NCBI RefSeq assembly: GCF_947499705.1
Contig: NZ_CANMPJ010000001.1
Span: forward strand, 2,453,501 to 2,517,500
DNA: 64,000 nucleotides
Source of the DNA: an uncultured Erythrobacter sp.
GTDB taxonomy: Bacteria; Pseudomonadota; Alphaproteobacteria; Sphingomonadales; Sphingomonadaceae
Direction of reading: 5' to 3'
Shown: positions 52,136 to 61,857 of the stretch, in pieces
Layout: each line of letters opens with the position of its first letter
How positions within the stretch are numbered: the first letter of the stretch is position 1
Translations under genes and position numbers: made by a program
Notes under the pieces: generated by a model
What the model was told of the DNA's origin: nothing
The model's input: the letters and a program-made list of their open reading frames with translations, nothing else
Database searches by the model: none

Positions 52136-53412
52136 TCGATCACGCGCCCGCGCACCATGACGAAATCAACGTCTTCAAGCACAGTCACATCAGCCAGCGG
52201 ATTGCCATCGACTGCGATGATATCGGCGGAGAAACCGGCGGCAATGCGACCGATTTCATTCTCCATCCCGATAATCTCGGCGGCGACCGTGGTCGCACTT
52301 GCCAGAGCAGAGCGATCCGACATGCCATTGGCTTTCAGCAGCGCGAATTCGCCTGCATTCTCGCCATGCGGGAATACGCCTGCGTCGGTGCCAAACGCGA
52401 CTTTGACGCCCCAGCGATCTGCACGCTCCACAATAGTGCCGGCGATCTCTGCCACCGCGCGGATCTTCTCTTCGACGACTGGTGTGTAGAACCCTTTGCC
52501 AAGGTTCCGCTTGATCCCTTCGTAGGCCATCAAAGTCGGCACAAGAGTTGTACCGCTGGCTTTCATCGCATCCGCAGCCGCTTCATCGATATAGGTTCCA
52601 TGCTCGATCGTATGGACACCCGCACGCGCCGCCGCTTCGATCCCGCGTGCGCCGTGCGCGTGGGCTGCGACTTTCAGGCCGAGCGTCTCGGCGGTGTCGA
52701 CGATCGACTTCATTTCTTCCGGCGTGAAATGCGCCTCTAGGCCCCTGCCCTGCTGGCTGAGCACGCCGCCGGTTGCGGTGATCTTGATCAGGTCGGCTCC
52801 GTATTTAGATGCGGTGCGAACCTTCTCGGCGCATTCGACCGGGCCGGTGCAGGCGAAGTCTGCGGTGATCGCGTCGTTCACTTCCTTGCGAAAGCCGTTC
52901 GTGTCTCCGTGTCCGCCGACAATCGCAATGGTGCGTCCCGACGTGACGATCCGGGGACCGGCCACCACGCCATCAGACGTCGCACGGCGCAGGCTTTGCA
53001 TGACCTGATCGGTCCGCGAGCCAAGATCACGAACGGTAGTGAAACCTGCCAGCGCGGTGACCCGCGCGTTCTTGGCAGCGATCAGCGTATACCATTCAGG
53101 AGGGTTGGTCGCACCCCGCCAGAATTCGCCGCTGGGATCGCCGGAAAGATGCGTGTGCAGGTCGATCAGGCCGGGCAGCACTGTCTTGTCGGAGAGGTCA
53201 ATCTCGCGATCCGCGTTCGTATCGCCCTCCCCTTCGGAAATGCTCACGATCCTGCCGTCTTCAATGATGATGGTCGCTGGCCCGGTCGGCGCGCTGGCAG
53301 CATCAACGATCACGCTGCCCGCACGGATAGCAATGGTTTCTGCCGCAACCGGCGCCGAAAGCACCGCTGCTATCGCCGCTGCGGGAACCGCGAGTTTGCT
53401 CAAGAATTTCAT
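52132..53412 (-). CDS. Secreted amidohydrolase-superfamily metal-dependent hydrolase
   Basis: 426 residues with a signal peptide (MKFLSKLAVPAAAIAAVLSAPVAA). Metal-site motifs in order: DLHTHLSG, LIKITATGG (candidate carboxylated Lys), VAAHAHGARGIEAA, TIEHGTYID and VAFGTDAGVFPHGEN. These fit the imidazolonepropionase/prolidase-like branch that hydrolyses cyclic or peptide amides; many members cleave Xaa-Pro or related dipeptides. Divergent from the S9 peptidase gene, suggesting a shared peptide-scavenging role (inference). It is coupled to the PqqB-like gene downstream. Confidence 0.9.
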   Translation of the reverse strand: MKFLSKLAVPAAAIAAVLSAPVAAETIAIRAGSVIVDAASAPTGPATIIIEDGRIVSISEGEGDTNADREIDLSDKTVLPGLIDLHTHLSGDPSGEFWRGATNPPEWYTLIAAKNARVTALAGFTTVRDLGSRTDQVMQSLRRATSDGVVAGPRIVTSGRTIAIVGGHGDTNGFRKEVNDAITADFACTGPVECAEKVRTASKYGADLIKITATGGVLSQQGRGLEAHFTPEEMKSIVDTAETLGLKVAAHAHGARGIEAAARAGVHTIEHGTYIDEAAADAMKASGTTLVPTLMAYEGIKRNLGKGFYTPVVEEKIRAVAEIAGTIVERADRWGVKVAFGTDAGVFPHGENAGEFALLKANGMSDRSALASATTVAAEIIGMENEIGRIAAGFSADIIAVDGNPLADVTVLEDVDFVMVRGRVIE

Positions 53413-53564
53413 AAGTGTGCTCTCCCTTGGCAACGTGATGCCGTCCGATTGCCTTCGGCACAAGGGCGAAGATCGCGCGGTAAAGGCGCGCAACAGAATT
53501 TGCCTTACGCGGGGCGGTCGTTATGACTCCCCGCAATATTCCACCAAACAGGGACAATATTCGC

Positions 53565-55649
53565 ATGACCTCCCGGCTGACCAAGACCGCCACCATCACT
53601 GCCACTTTGCTCGCAGGCGCATCGCTCGCCGCGACCGCACAGGCCCGCCCGATGACACCGGAAGACGTCGCCAAGCTCGAGAGCGTTGGTGCAATGGCTG
53701 TTTCACCCGATGGCACGCGGATCGCCTACACCACGTCGAGCCTGCCCGATGTGACCGAGGGTGAAGACAATGGCGGTTTCAAAAGCGAGCTGAAGATCGC
53801 GACCGCGCCCGATGTGGCGCGCGCTTATCTGCCGGATGACGTCAGCCCCGGCGGCGTCGCGTTCTCTCCCGATGGCCGCATGGTCACGTTCCTGTGGTCG
53901 AAAGACAAGGAAGATCGCGCTGTCTGGGGCGTGCCGGTTGATGGCGGTACTTACACCAAGATCGCAGCGGTCGAAGACACCGGCGTGCGCAGCTATCGCT
54001 TCAGCCCCGATGGCGGCACGATCTATCTGCTGACCGGCCCGGGTGAAGACAAGCAGCGCGAAAAACAGCGCAAGGCTGGCTTCAACTCGAAGGTCTATGA
54101 AGAGGAATTCAAGCCCGCACGCATGTTCGCAGCGACCGTGGGCACCGAAGTTGACGAAAGCCCGCGTGAGATCGCCCTTCCCGGCTTTGTAAGCGCGTTC
54201 GATGTCGCTGCCGATGGCCGTATGGGCATCGTCGAAACCGCTCCCACCCCGCTTGTCGACGACAGCTACACCAAGAAGCGGGTTAACATTTTCGACCTCA
54301 ATGCCGGCGAAGTCACCAACGTGATCGCCACGCCGGGCAAGATCGGCGATGTCGAGATTTCACCTGACGGCCGGCAGCTTTCGCTGATTGCCGGGGTCGA
54401 TATGAACGACCCGGCAGCGACCACGCTCCACCTCGTTGACACAGTAACGGGCGAGTACCGCGCGCTGAATGCAGGCGCCGCCGAGGCTGCAACGGACGCC
54501 GAGTGGCTCGACGATGGCCGCCTAGCGGTTACCGTCGATGTTGGCGCGCAGTCAGTGCTGCGCTTCTACAATGCCGATGGCAGTCTGGCCGAAGAGATCG
54601 ATCCGGGTGCGCTCATCTTGACCGGGGTCGAGGCCGATGGTGGGACGCTCGCCGTGCGCGCCGACAGCCCTTCACATCCGAGTGAGCTGTTCGTCGTGAG
54701 GGACGGCTCGTTCCAGCGCTGGACCAGCCACAACCCCTGGCTGGCCGATATCGATATGGGCGAGCAGCGCACCTACACCTACACCGCCCGCGACGGCCAA
54801 GAGGTCGAAGGCGTGCTGATCCTGCCGGTCGGCGGCGTTCCCGAAGGCGGCGCTCCGACGATCATGAACATCCATGGCGGCCCTGAGGCACATGAAAGCA
54901 ATGGCTGGCAGACCGCCTATTCAAAACCGGGGCAGATGGCTGCGGGTAAGGGTTATGCGGTGTTCCTGCCGAACTATCGCGGCTCAACCGCCTACGGCAC
55001 CGCATTCTCGAAACAGCATCAGGACAATTACACCGATCCTGAGTTCACCGACATTGTCGATGCCAAGCGCGCATTGGTCGCCGAAGGCATCACCGATGGT
55101 GACCGCACCGGGATCACCGGCGGTTCGTATGGCGGCTATGCCAGTGCATGGGGCGCGACCTATCACTCCGCCGAATATGCAGCGTCGGTGATGTTCGTTG
55201 GCATTTCCAATCAGGTTTCGAAGTTCGGCACCGGCGACATTCCATACGAAATGTACAACGTGCACAGCCGCAAATGGCCGTGGGATGATTGGGTCAAAAT
55301 GCTCGAAGTCTCGCCGGTCTATCACGTCGACAAGGCCAACACGCCAACGCTGATCATGCACGGCGAGGAAGACACCCGCGTCGATCCGGGCCAGAGCCTT
55401 GAGCTTTATCGCTCGCTGAAAGTGCGCAAGCCAGATGTGCCGGTGCGGATGGTGTTCTATCCGGGTGAAGGCCACGGCAACCGTCAGGCCGGATCGCGCT
55501 ACGATTACAGCCTACGGATGCTCGAATGGTTCGACACCTATCTGATGACCGGCGACCGCCGCGCCCCAATGCCGGACCCGCGTCCACAATTGGCCGAGGG
55601 TGCCAAGGGTTCGAGCGCCGACGATACGGACGACGATAGCGAGGATTGA
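53565..55649 (+). CDS. Secreted S9-family prolyl oligopeptidase-type peptidase
   Basis: 694 residues with a signal peptide (MTSRLTKTATITATLLAGASLAATAQA). The first about 400 residues form a WD-like beta-propeller with recurring SPDG motifs. The alpha/beta-hydrolase domain has NIHGGPEAH, nucleophile S521 in GGSYGGYAS, Asp in GEEDTRVDPG and His in GEGHGNRQ. Enzymes of this type (acylaminoacyl- or dipeptidyl-peptidase-like) degrade peptides. The acidic C-terminal tail (SSADDTDDDSED) is likely disordered. Confidence 0.93.
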   Translation: MTSRLTKTATITATLLAGASLAATAQARPMTPEDVAKLESVGAMAVSPDGTRIAYTTSSLPDVTEGEDNGGFKSELKIATAPDVARAYLPDDVSPGGVAFSPDGRMVTFLWSKDKEDRAVWGVPVDGGTYTKIAAVEDTGVRSYRFSPDGGTIYLLTGPGEDKQREKQRKAGFNSKVYEEEFKPARMFAATVGTEVDESPREIALPGFVSAFDVAADGRMGIVETAPTPLVDDSYTKKRVNIFDLNAGEVTNVIATPGKIGDVEISPDGRQLSLIAGVDMNDPAATTLHLVDTVTGEYRALNAGAAEAATDAEWLDDGRLAVTVDVGAQSVLRFYNADGSLAEEIDPGALILTGVEADGGTLAVRADSPSHPSELFVVRDGSFQRWTSHNPWLADIDMGEQRTYTYTARDGQEVEGVLILPVGGVPEGGAPTIMNIHGGPEAHESNGWQTAYSKPGQMAAGKGYAVFLPNYRGSTAYGTAFSKQHQDNYTDPEFTDIVDAKRALVAEGITDGDRTGITGGSYGGYASAWGATYHSAEYAASVMFVGISNQVSKFGTGDIPYEMYNVHSRKWPWDDWVKMLEVSPVYHVDKANTPTLIMHGEEDTRVDPGQSLELYRSLKVRKPDVPVRMVFYPGEGHGNRQAGSRYDYSLRMLEWFDTYLMTGDRRAPMPDPRPQLAEGAKGSSADDTDDDSED

Positions 55650-55680
55650 TCAAAGGCATCTAAGCCGGTCGCGCTATGTC

Positions 55681-55735
55681 GACGCCAAAGGCGTCGCAAG
55701 GCCGACCGGCCGCCCGCAGCGATGCGGCTGAAAGC
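55681..55735. repeat. Cluster of short palindromes
   Basis: GACGCC-AAA-GGCGTC (55681-55695), a following GGCC-GAC-CGGCC and CCGCA-GCGA-TGCGG (55714-55727) then GGC...GCC. This tandem of hairpins between the S9 and MipA genes could be terminators or a REP-like element. Confidence 0.5.
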
Positions 55736-55777
55736 CGTACGAGCGAGGATATCGAACCCCGGATGGGGTGCGGAGAA

Positions 55778-56773
55778 TCAAAACGTATACCCGATCCCAA
55801 TCCCGCCGATAAACTGGTCCGCACTGCCGCGCACTGAGGTGAACGGCGTATCCGCCGCATCGCCGACCAGCCGCGAATAGCCGCCGATGCCGTAGATGTT
55901 GAAACCGCCGTTCATCACATTGTTGTCTAGGTCGATGGTTGCGATGGCTAAGGCGCCGACGCTGTTCAGCCCGCCATCGGCGGAAAACTGCGCCAGCCCG
56001 CTCGCCGCGCTCTGCTGCGGTGTAACGCTGTAGTAATAATCCGCAAAATTGTCGTCGACGAAGCTGAGATTTCCGGACAGTTGGATCGCTGCACCGCGCC
56101 CGAGCGGGGTGAAGTAGGATACCCCCGGCTCGATCAACATTCCGTCATGCGCGCCAAGAATATCCCAGCTCACCTGTGTCGATAGGGACAGGCGGTCAAA
56201 GCGGTTGATCACTCCGGGAAAGCTCACACCGGCCTGCGCCCCGACTTCAATGGCGGTGTCCAGATCTCCGGCGAGTTCGACCACTTCATCTTCGATCTGA
56301 CCGTCGCGGTCATTGCGAAGGCGGAAGGTTGGCCCGAAGGAAAAGCTGGTCTCGGGCGGACCTCCGGTCGGTGCCTGCGACAACAGATCCAGCGCAAAGC
56401 CGGGGCCGTTGGGGCTGATGCCCACTCCTGCAACACGGCCGACGATCAGCGGAAGCGGAAAGACGACATAGTCGTTGGAGCCTGAATAGCTCGGCACCAA
56501 TCCGGCACCGATCCCGATCGTCGCCCATGTCTCGTCGAAGACAGGCTTTTCGCCTGGCCGCATTCCGGGAGGACCGACCGCTGGCGGACCTTGGCGTTCG
56601 GTGTCCTGCGACCCCCCCTGAAACGCGGTGAGTTCGAAACCTTCTGCGCTTTCATTGTCGGGCGCCGCCATTTCTATCACAGCGCCGCCTGCCTCTTCCG
56701 CCAACGCAGGTGAGATACCGAGGAACGCGGTAGCACCGCCGAGAGTTAGGGAAACACGACCAAATCTACGCAT
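55778..56773 (-). CDS. MipA/OmpV-family outer-membrane protein
   Basis: 331 residues. A signal peptide (MRRFGRVSLTLGGATAFLGI...ALA) precedes beta-barrel sequence: ATIGIGAGLVPSYSGSNDYVVFPLP at the barrel start, GPTFRLRND, SLSTQVSWDIL and the last strand FIGGIGIGYTF ending in Phe. MipA/OmpV proteins are monomeric outer-membrane proteins; some scaffold peptidoglycan enzymes. The ATG at 56773 is used; a TTG three codons upstream also fits the AGGAG. It is divergent from crtY. Confidence 0.9.
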   Translation of the reverse strand: MRRFGRVSLTLGGATAFLGISPALAEEAGGAVIEMAAPDNESAEGFELTAFQGGSQDTERQGPPAVGPPGMRPGEKPVFDETWATIGIGAGLVPSYSGSNDYVVFPLPLIVGRVAGVGISPNGPGFALDLLSQAPTGGPPETSFSFGPTFRLRNDRDGQIEDEVVELAGDLDTAIEVGAQAGVSFPGVINRFDRLSLSTQVSWDILGAHDGMLIEPGVSYFTPLGRGAAIQLSGNLSFVDDNFADYYYSVTPQQSAASGLAQFSADGGLNSVGALAIATIDLDNNVMNGGFNIYGIGGYSRLVGDAADTPFTSVRGSADQFIGGIGIGYTF

Positions 56774-56938
56774 GATATTCAACAGGCTCCTAAATCGACC
56801 GGGCAGCGCCCAGTCGACAATCCAATGCCGGGGACGATTGCCCGTTCCCGGCCCACATGTCGCATTTGGTGCGGTGAGGCGTTTCGGTCACGCCGCGACA
56901 TTGCTCCATCCGGCCCGCTCGCCTAGGGCAAATGCCGC

Positions 56939-58171
56939 ATGAGCGATTCAGAACAAGACGCGATGACGGATGTCGCAATCGTCGGCGGCGGGTTGGCCGG
57001 GGGGCTGATTGCGCTCGCTCTGAACCGGCATGCGCCAGACACACGGTTTGTGCTGATCGAGGCAGGCAAAGTACTGGGCGGAAACCATCGCTGGAGCTGG
57101 TTCGAAAGCGATCTCGACGCGGCGGGCAAGGAATTGCTGTCGCCCTTGCGCCAGACAGAATGGCACAAAGGCTACGAGGTCAGGTTTCCGAAGTACCGGC
57201 GTAAGCTCGACACCGGCTATCGTTCGATGTCATCGGGCGACTTCCACGAGGCGCTCAGCCGAATTCTCCCTGAGGGCAGTCTGGTGTTCAACCGCAAGGC
57301 ATCGGCAATCGATGCGCGCGGGGTCGATCTGGATGACGGGACCCGGATCAAGGCACGCACGGTCATCGATTGCCGCAGCTTTACGCCAAGCGAGCATTTG
57401 CGCGGCGGTTGGCAGGTCTTTCTCGGACGGCAGATGCGGCTGGACAAGCCGCATGGGATCGAACGCCCGATGATCATGGATGCGAGCGTCGATCAAGTCG
57501 CGCCGCATGGCAATGGCGGAGCCTACCGCTTCGTCTATGTCCTGCCGCTGGGCGCGCATGACGTGTTTGTGGAGGACACCTACTATGCCGACGATCCGAT
57601 GCTGGATCGCGGAGCATTGTCCGCGCGGATCGACCAATATTGCCACCAACATGGCTGGCAGAAAGGCGTTCCGGTGGGTCACGAAGCGGGCGTTTTGCCG
57701 GTCCTGACCGGAGGCGACTTCTCTGCCTATCAAAACGAAGTGCGGATCGACGGCGTCGCGGTGGCGGGAGCGCGCGGCGGCTTCGTCCATCCGCTGACCA
57801 GCTACACCATCCCGATTGCGGTCGAGAATGCCCTGGCGATTGCCGCAGAGGCCGATCTGCCCGGCGCACAGCTCGCCGCCATGATGGAAGCGCGCGCGCG
57901 CAAACACTGGCGCAGTACCGGCTATTACCGCTTGCTTGGCAGGTTTTTGTTCTTCGCTGCGGATCCAGAACGCCGCGTGAACATTTTTCAGAGGTTCTAC
58001 GGATTGCGACCGCGCCTGATCGAGAGGTTCTACGCGGCGCGCTCAAGTTCGTTTGACAAGGTGCGCGTCCTTTGGGGCAACCCGCCCGTATCTATTCACC
58101 GAGCCATCGCCGCGATGTTCAAGCGCGGCAAACCCCTGAAAACTCCCACCCAGACGGAGACTCCGGCATGA
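56939..58171 (+). CDS. crtY: CrtY, lycopene beta-cyclase
   Basis: 410 residues. An N-terminal dinucleotide-binding motif (DVAIVGGGLAGGLIALAL) and the cyclase features HRWSWFES, FLGRQMRL and the late GARGGFVHPLTSYTIPIAVENALAIA mark lycopene beta-cyclase, which makes beta-carotene from lycopene at the membrane. First gene of the crt operon, overlapping crtI by 4 bases (ATGA). A second in-frame ATG lies at 56963. Confidence 0.95.
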   Translation: MSDSEQDAMTDVAIVGGGLAGGLIALALNRHAPDTRFVLIEAGKVLGGNHRWSWFESDLDAAGKELLSPLRQTEWHKGYEVRFPKYRRKLDTGYRSMSSGDFHEALSRILPEGSLVFNRKASAIDARGVDLDDGTRIKARTVIDCRSFTPSEHLRGGWQVFLGRQMRLDKPHGIERPMIMDASVDQVAPHGNGGAYRFVYVLPLGAHDVFVEDTYYADDPMLDRGALSARIDQYCHQHGWQKGVPVGHEAGVLPVLTGGDFSAYQNEVRIDGVAVAGARGGFVHPLTSYTIPIAVENALAIAAEADLPGAQLAAMMEARARKHWRSTGYYRLLGRFLFFAADPERRVNIFQRFYGLRPRLIERFYAARSSSFDKVRVLWGNPPVSIHRAIAAMFKRGKPLKTPTQTETPA

Positions 58172-59745
58172 ATGCTGATGCCAAGCTAGACCTCAATCCT
58201 CCGGTGACCGGAGGTAAAGGGATCAATCCGGCGATTGCCGAGAAATACGAAGGCAAAAGTGCGTGCGTTGTTGGCGCCGGGTTTGGCGGGATGGCGCTGG
58301 CGATCCGGCTGCAATCGGCGGGCATCACGACCACCGTGGTCGAAGCCCGCGACAAGCCGGGTGGTCGGGCTTACTTCTGGGAAAAGGAAGGCTTCACCTT
58401 CGACGCAGGGCCGACCGTCATCACCGACCCGCCTTGCTTGAAAGAGCTATGGGAGCTGACCGGCCACGACATCGCCGAAGACGTTGAGCTGATGAACGTG
58501 ATGCCATTCTACCGCCTGAACTGGCCCGACGGCACGAACTTCGATTATTCGAACGACGAAGACCAACTCAACGCCGAGATCGCGAAGCTCAACCCCGACG
58601 ACGTGATCGGTTATCAGCGCTTCCTCGAATACGCCTCTGAGGTGCACGAAGAAGGCTATGTGAAGCTCGGTCACAAGCCGTTTCTCGACTTCAAGAGTAT
58701 GCTCAAGGCGGCGCCTGCCCTGGTCAAGAAACAAGCATGGCGCAGCGTCTATTCGATGGTGTCGAGCTATATCGAAAGCGAGAAACTGCGCGAGGCATTG
58801 AGCTTCCACACGCTTTTGGTCGGCGGCAGCCCGATGAAGACGAGCTCGATCTACGCGCTGATCCACAAGCTGGAAAAAGATGGCGGCGTCTGGTGGGCGC
58901 GCGGCGGGACCAACCGTCTGATCGCGGGCATGGTGCGGCACTTCGAGCGGCTCGGCGGCACGATGCGCATCGGCGATGGTGTTAAGCAGGTTCACACGGT
59001 CGGCACTCGCGCCACCGAGGTGGAAACCGAAAGCGGTTGGAAACAGCGCTTCGACGCGGTCGCTTCGAATGCCGACATCATGCATTCTTACAAAGATTTG
59101 CTCTCAGCATCGCCGCGCGGTCCCAAATACGCGAAGTCGCTGAACCGCAAGAGCTTCAGCCCCTCTCTATTCGTGGTCCATTTCGGCCTCGAAGGCACAT
59201 GGCCGGGCATTCCGCACCACATGATCCTGTTCGGCCCGCGCTACAAAGGGCTGGTCGAGGACATCTACAAGAACGGCGTGCTGCCGCAGGATTTCTCGAT
59301 CTACCTGCACCACCCGACGGTCAGCGATCCCAGCATGGCTCCGAAGGGCAAGAGCACGTTCTACGCGCTCGTTCCGGTCGCACATATGGGCAAGATGCCG
59401 ATCGACTGGGACGTCGAGGGTCCTAAGCTGGAGAAGGCAATCCTGGACGAAGTCGGTCGGCGCCTGATCCCGGACATCCACGACCGGATCGTCACCAAGT
59501 TCAGCTACGCCCCGAAGGATTTCAAGCAGGACCTCAACGCCCACATGGGCAGCGCCTTCAGCCTCGAACCCGTGCTGTGGCAAAGCGCCTATCTGCGCGG
59601 CCACAACCGCGACGACGTGATCGAAAACTTCTACCTCGTCGGCGCGGGCACCCATCCGGGCGCGGGCATTCCGGGAGTGGTCGGCAGCGCCAAGGCAACG
59701 GCGGGTATTGTTCTGGAGGATTTGGCGGCTAAGGCGACTGCATGA
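58168..59745 (+). CDS. crtI: CrtI, phytoene desaturase
   Basis: 525 residues starting in the crtY stop (ATGA). FAD-binding motif: VVGAGFGGMALAIRLQSAG and VVEARDKPGGRAYFWEKEG. Conserved later parts: GPTVITDPPCLKELWEL, VWWARGGTNRLIAGM, and the C-terminal GAGTHPGAGIPGVVGSAKAT. The enzyme performs the four desaturations from phytoene to lycopene. The next gene starts inside its stop codon. Confidence 0.97.
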   Translation: MNADAKLDLNPPVTGGKGINPAIAEKYEGKSACVVGAGFGGMALAIRLQSAGITTTVVEARDKPGGRAYFWEKEGFTFDAGPTVITDPPCLKELWELTGHDIAEDVELMNVMPFYRLNWPDGTNFDYSNDEDQLNAEIAKLNPDDVIGYQRFLEYASEVHEEGYVKLGHKPFLDFKSMLKAAPALVKKQAWRSVYSMVSSYIESEKLREALSFHTLLVGGSPMKTSSIYALIHKLEKDGGVWWARGGTNRLIAGMVRHFERLGGTMRIGDGVKQVHTVGTRATEVETESGWKQRFDAVASNADIMHSYKDLLSASPRGPKYAKSLNRKSFSPSLFVVHFGLEGTWPGIPHHMILFGPRYKGLVEDIYKNGVLPQDFSIYLHHPTVSDPSMAPKGKSTFYALVPVAHMGKMPIDWDVEGPKLEKAILDEVGRRLIPDIHDRIVTKFSYAPKDFKQDLNAHMGSAFSLEPVLWQSAYLRGHNRDDVIENFYLVGAGTHPGAGIPGVVGSAKATAGIVLEDLAAKATA

Positions 59746-60332
59746 GTCAAATGAAACGTCTCGCCGTCTATTGCGGATCCGCCTCGCCCGAAGACCCGCG
59801 CTATCTCCAGCTTGCAACCGAAGTCGGCAATGGCCTCGCCGAGCGCGGGATCGGCGTTGTCTATGGCGGCGGGCGCCTCGGGCTGATGGGCGCAGTCGCC
59901 AAGGGCGCGAAAGATGCGGGCGGCGAAGTCATCGGGGTGATCCCAGAAGCGCTGGTGAACTCCGAGGTCGCCAATCACAATTGCGACGAATTGATCACCG
60001 TCACCGGCATGCATGAGCGCAAGCAGCGCTTTACTGATCTGTCCGATGGTTTTGTCACCATACCCGGCGGCGTCGGCACCATGGATGAGCTATGGGAAGC
60101 GATGAGCTGGGCGCAGCTTGGTTATCACTCGGACCCGGTCGGGCTGCTTAACGCGTTCGGGTTCTACGACGACCTGATCAAGTTCAACGCAAAGATGGCT
60201 GCAGTCGGCTTCGTCCGTCCGGCGCATCAGAACATCCTGATCAGCGCCGATACCTTGTCAGAACTGCTCGCCAAGATGAAGAGCTACACGCCGCACACGC
60301 CGATCTTCCGAATGAAGGCCGAGGAGCTTTAG
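59742..60332 (+). CDS. LOG-family phosphoribohydrolase
   Basis: 196 residues of the LOG (TIGR00730) family. Motifs YGGGRLGLMG and the PGGVGTMDELWEA signature are intact. LOG enzymes release free cytokinins or purine bases from their 5'-monophosphates; bacterial ones are mostly nucleotide-handling. It is inserted between crtI and crtB with 4-base and 10-base spacings, so it is expressed with the carotenoid genes. That location has no known metabolic reason. Confidence 0.92.
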   Translation: MSQMKRLAVYCGSASPEDPRYLQLATEVGNGLAERGIGVVYGGGRLGLMGAVAKGAKDAGGEVIGVIPEALVNSEVANHNCDELITVTGMHERKQRFTDLSDGFVTIPGGVGTMDELWEAMSWAQLGYHSDPVGLLNAFGFYDDLIKFNAKMAAVGFVRPAHQNILISADTLSELLAKMKSYTPHTPIFRMKAEEL

Positions 60333-60342
60333 CGAGCACTCA

Positions 60343-61323
60343 ATGGGCGTCGAACCAGTCCTTGAAACCAAGCTGGAAACCAGCCGCCGCGAGGCTTTGG
60401 TCGAGCACGCACGGCTCGCGATCAAGCATGGCTCGCAGAGTTTCTCTGCTGCCGCCCGGCTGTTCGACGCGGAAACGCGCGAGCGCGCTTGGCTGCTCTA
60501 TGCATGGTGCCGCCGCTGCGATGATATTGCCGACAATCAGGTCATGGGCGGCGAATTGGGCGACCAGTCCAATCTCGAAAGCCGCCTCAACCTGATCCGC
60601 AAGCTGACCGCCAAGGCGTTTGCGGGCGAGCCCACCGGTGATCCGGCCTTCGATGCGCTGGGCATCGTCGCGAGCGAAGTGGGCCTCACCCCGGCCATGG
60701 CCGAAGACGTAATCGCCGGTTTCGCGCTTGACGCTGAGGATTGGCGCCCGCGCACCGAGGCAGACATGATGCGCTATTGCTATCACGTCGCTGGGGCCGT
60801 CGGTGTGATGATGGCGGTGGTAATGGGTGTGTCGCCGGACGATCAGGACACGCTCGACCGCGCCAACGATCTTGGCCTCGCATTCCAGCTGTCGAACATC
60901 GCCCGCGATATCGTAGAGGATGACGCTGCGGGTCGCTGTTATCTGCCGATCCGCTGGCTGGTCGAGGAAGATATCGAACCCGGGCAGCACACCAAGCCGC
61001 ACCACCGTCAGGAACTCGCCGATATGGCTGCGCGACTGGTAACACTGGTCGAAAAACACGAAGCCGCCGCCCGGGTTGGAGCCGCACGTCTGCCCTTCCG
61101 CAGCCGCTGGGCGGTGCTGTCTGCCGCACGTATATACGGCGCGATCGGGCGCAAAGTCCGCAAACGCGGGACCGAAGCATGGAACAGCCGTACCTATGTG
61201 CCGCGCTGGGAAAAGGCGATGTATGGCGCGCGCGCATTCCTCTCTGCGGCAATCAACCGCGAGAAGCACCCGGACGGCCCTATCACTTGGGGCATCAAGG
61301 ATTTCCGACCTGATCCTGCTTGA
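60343..61323 (+). CDS. crtB: CrtB, phytoene synthase
   Basis: 326 residues. Substrate-binding Asp motifs CRRCDDIADNQ and NIARDIVEDDAAGRCYLP are present, with YCYHVAGAVGVMM in between. The enzyme condenses two geranylgeranyl diphosphates to phytoene. It is the last crt gene here. Other carotenoid genes (crtE, crtZ, crtW) are not in the window. Confidence 0.96.
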   Translation: MGVEPVLETKLETSRREALVEHARLAIKHGSQSFSAAARLFDAETRERAWLLYAWCRRCDDIADNQVMGGELGDQSNLESRLNLIRKLTAKAFAGEPTGDPAFDALGIVASEVGLTPAMAEDVIAGFALDAEDWRPRTEADMMRYCYHVAGAVGVMMAVVMGVSPDDQDTLDRANDLGLAFQLSNIARDIVEDDAAGRCYLPIRWLVEEDIEPGQHTKPHHRQELADMAARLVTLVEKHEAAARVGAARLPFRSRWAVLSAARIYGAIGRKVRKRGTEAWNSRTYVPRWEKAMYGARAFLSAAINREKHPDGPITWGIKDFRPDPA

Positions 61324-61356
61324 TGCGCGAGCCACGTCGGCGTAGCGCTGCTGTTC

Positions 61357-61857
61357 ATGAGAGGACTCCCGATATGTGCCGCCGCGCTTGCGCTTGCCGC
61401 TCCCGCTTTGGCTGACAACCACACCACGCCGGAACAAGACGCGGTCGCCGAAGCGGCCACCAACTTCATGGCTGCCATTTCGAGCGATGACAGAACACTG
61501 CTGGCCGAGCTGATGGTCTCCGAGGGCATGATCTTCGTTCACAACCGGATGGACTCTGCGAACCCGCGCCTCGCAATCGTGCCCGTCGCCGACCATGTCG
61601 AAAGTTGGAAGACACGAACCGCCGATTACGAAGAGGTGATGAACTACTCGCACATCCTGGTGGACGGCGACATGGCGCAGGTCTGGGGACCGTATTCTTT
61701 CACCGCCGACGGCACGTTGACCCATTGCGGCATCAATTCGCTGAGCATGGTGAAACGCGACGGAGCATGGAAGGTCGGCAACACAAGTTTCACAATGGTC
61801 AAGCCATCGGAGTGCATGGCCGTTGGCGCAGACTGGGTCGAAGGCGATGATAGCTAA
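61357..61857 (+). CDS. Exported NTF2-like (DUF4440/SnoaL) protein
   Basis: 166 residues. A signal peptide (MRGLPICAAALALAAPALA) leads to an NTF2-like domain: AATNFMAAISSDDRTLLAELM, MIFVHNRM, DYEEVMNYSHILVDGDMAQVWGPYSF and KRDGAWKVGNTSF. The fold is used by enzymes and by binding proteins, so no function is claimed. Its 3' end overlaps the carboxylase gene start by 11 bases. Confidence 0.85.
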   Translation: MRGLPICAAALALAAPALADNHTTPEQDAVAEAATNFMAAISSDDRTLLAELMVSEGMIFVHNRMDSANPRLAIVPVADHVESWKTRTADYEEVMNYSHILVDGDMAQVWGPYSFTADGTLTHCGINSLSMVKRDGAWKVGNTSFTMVKPSECMAVGADWVEGDDS

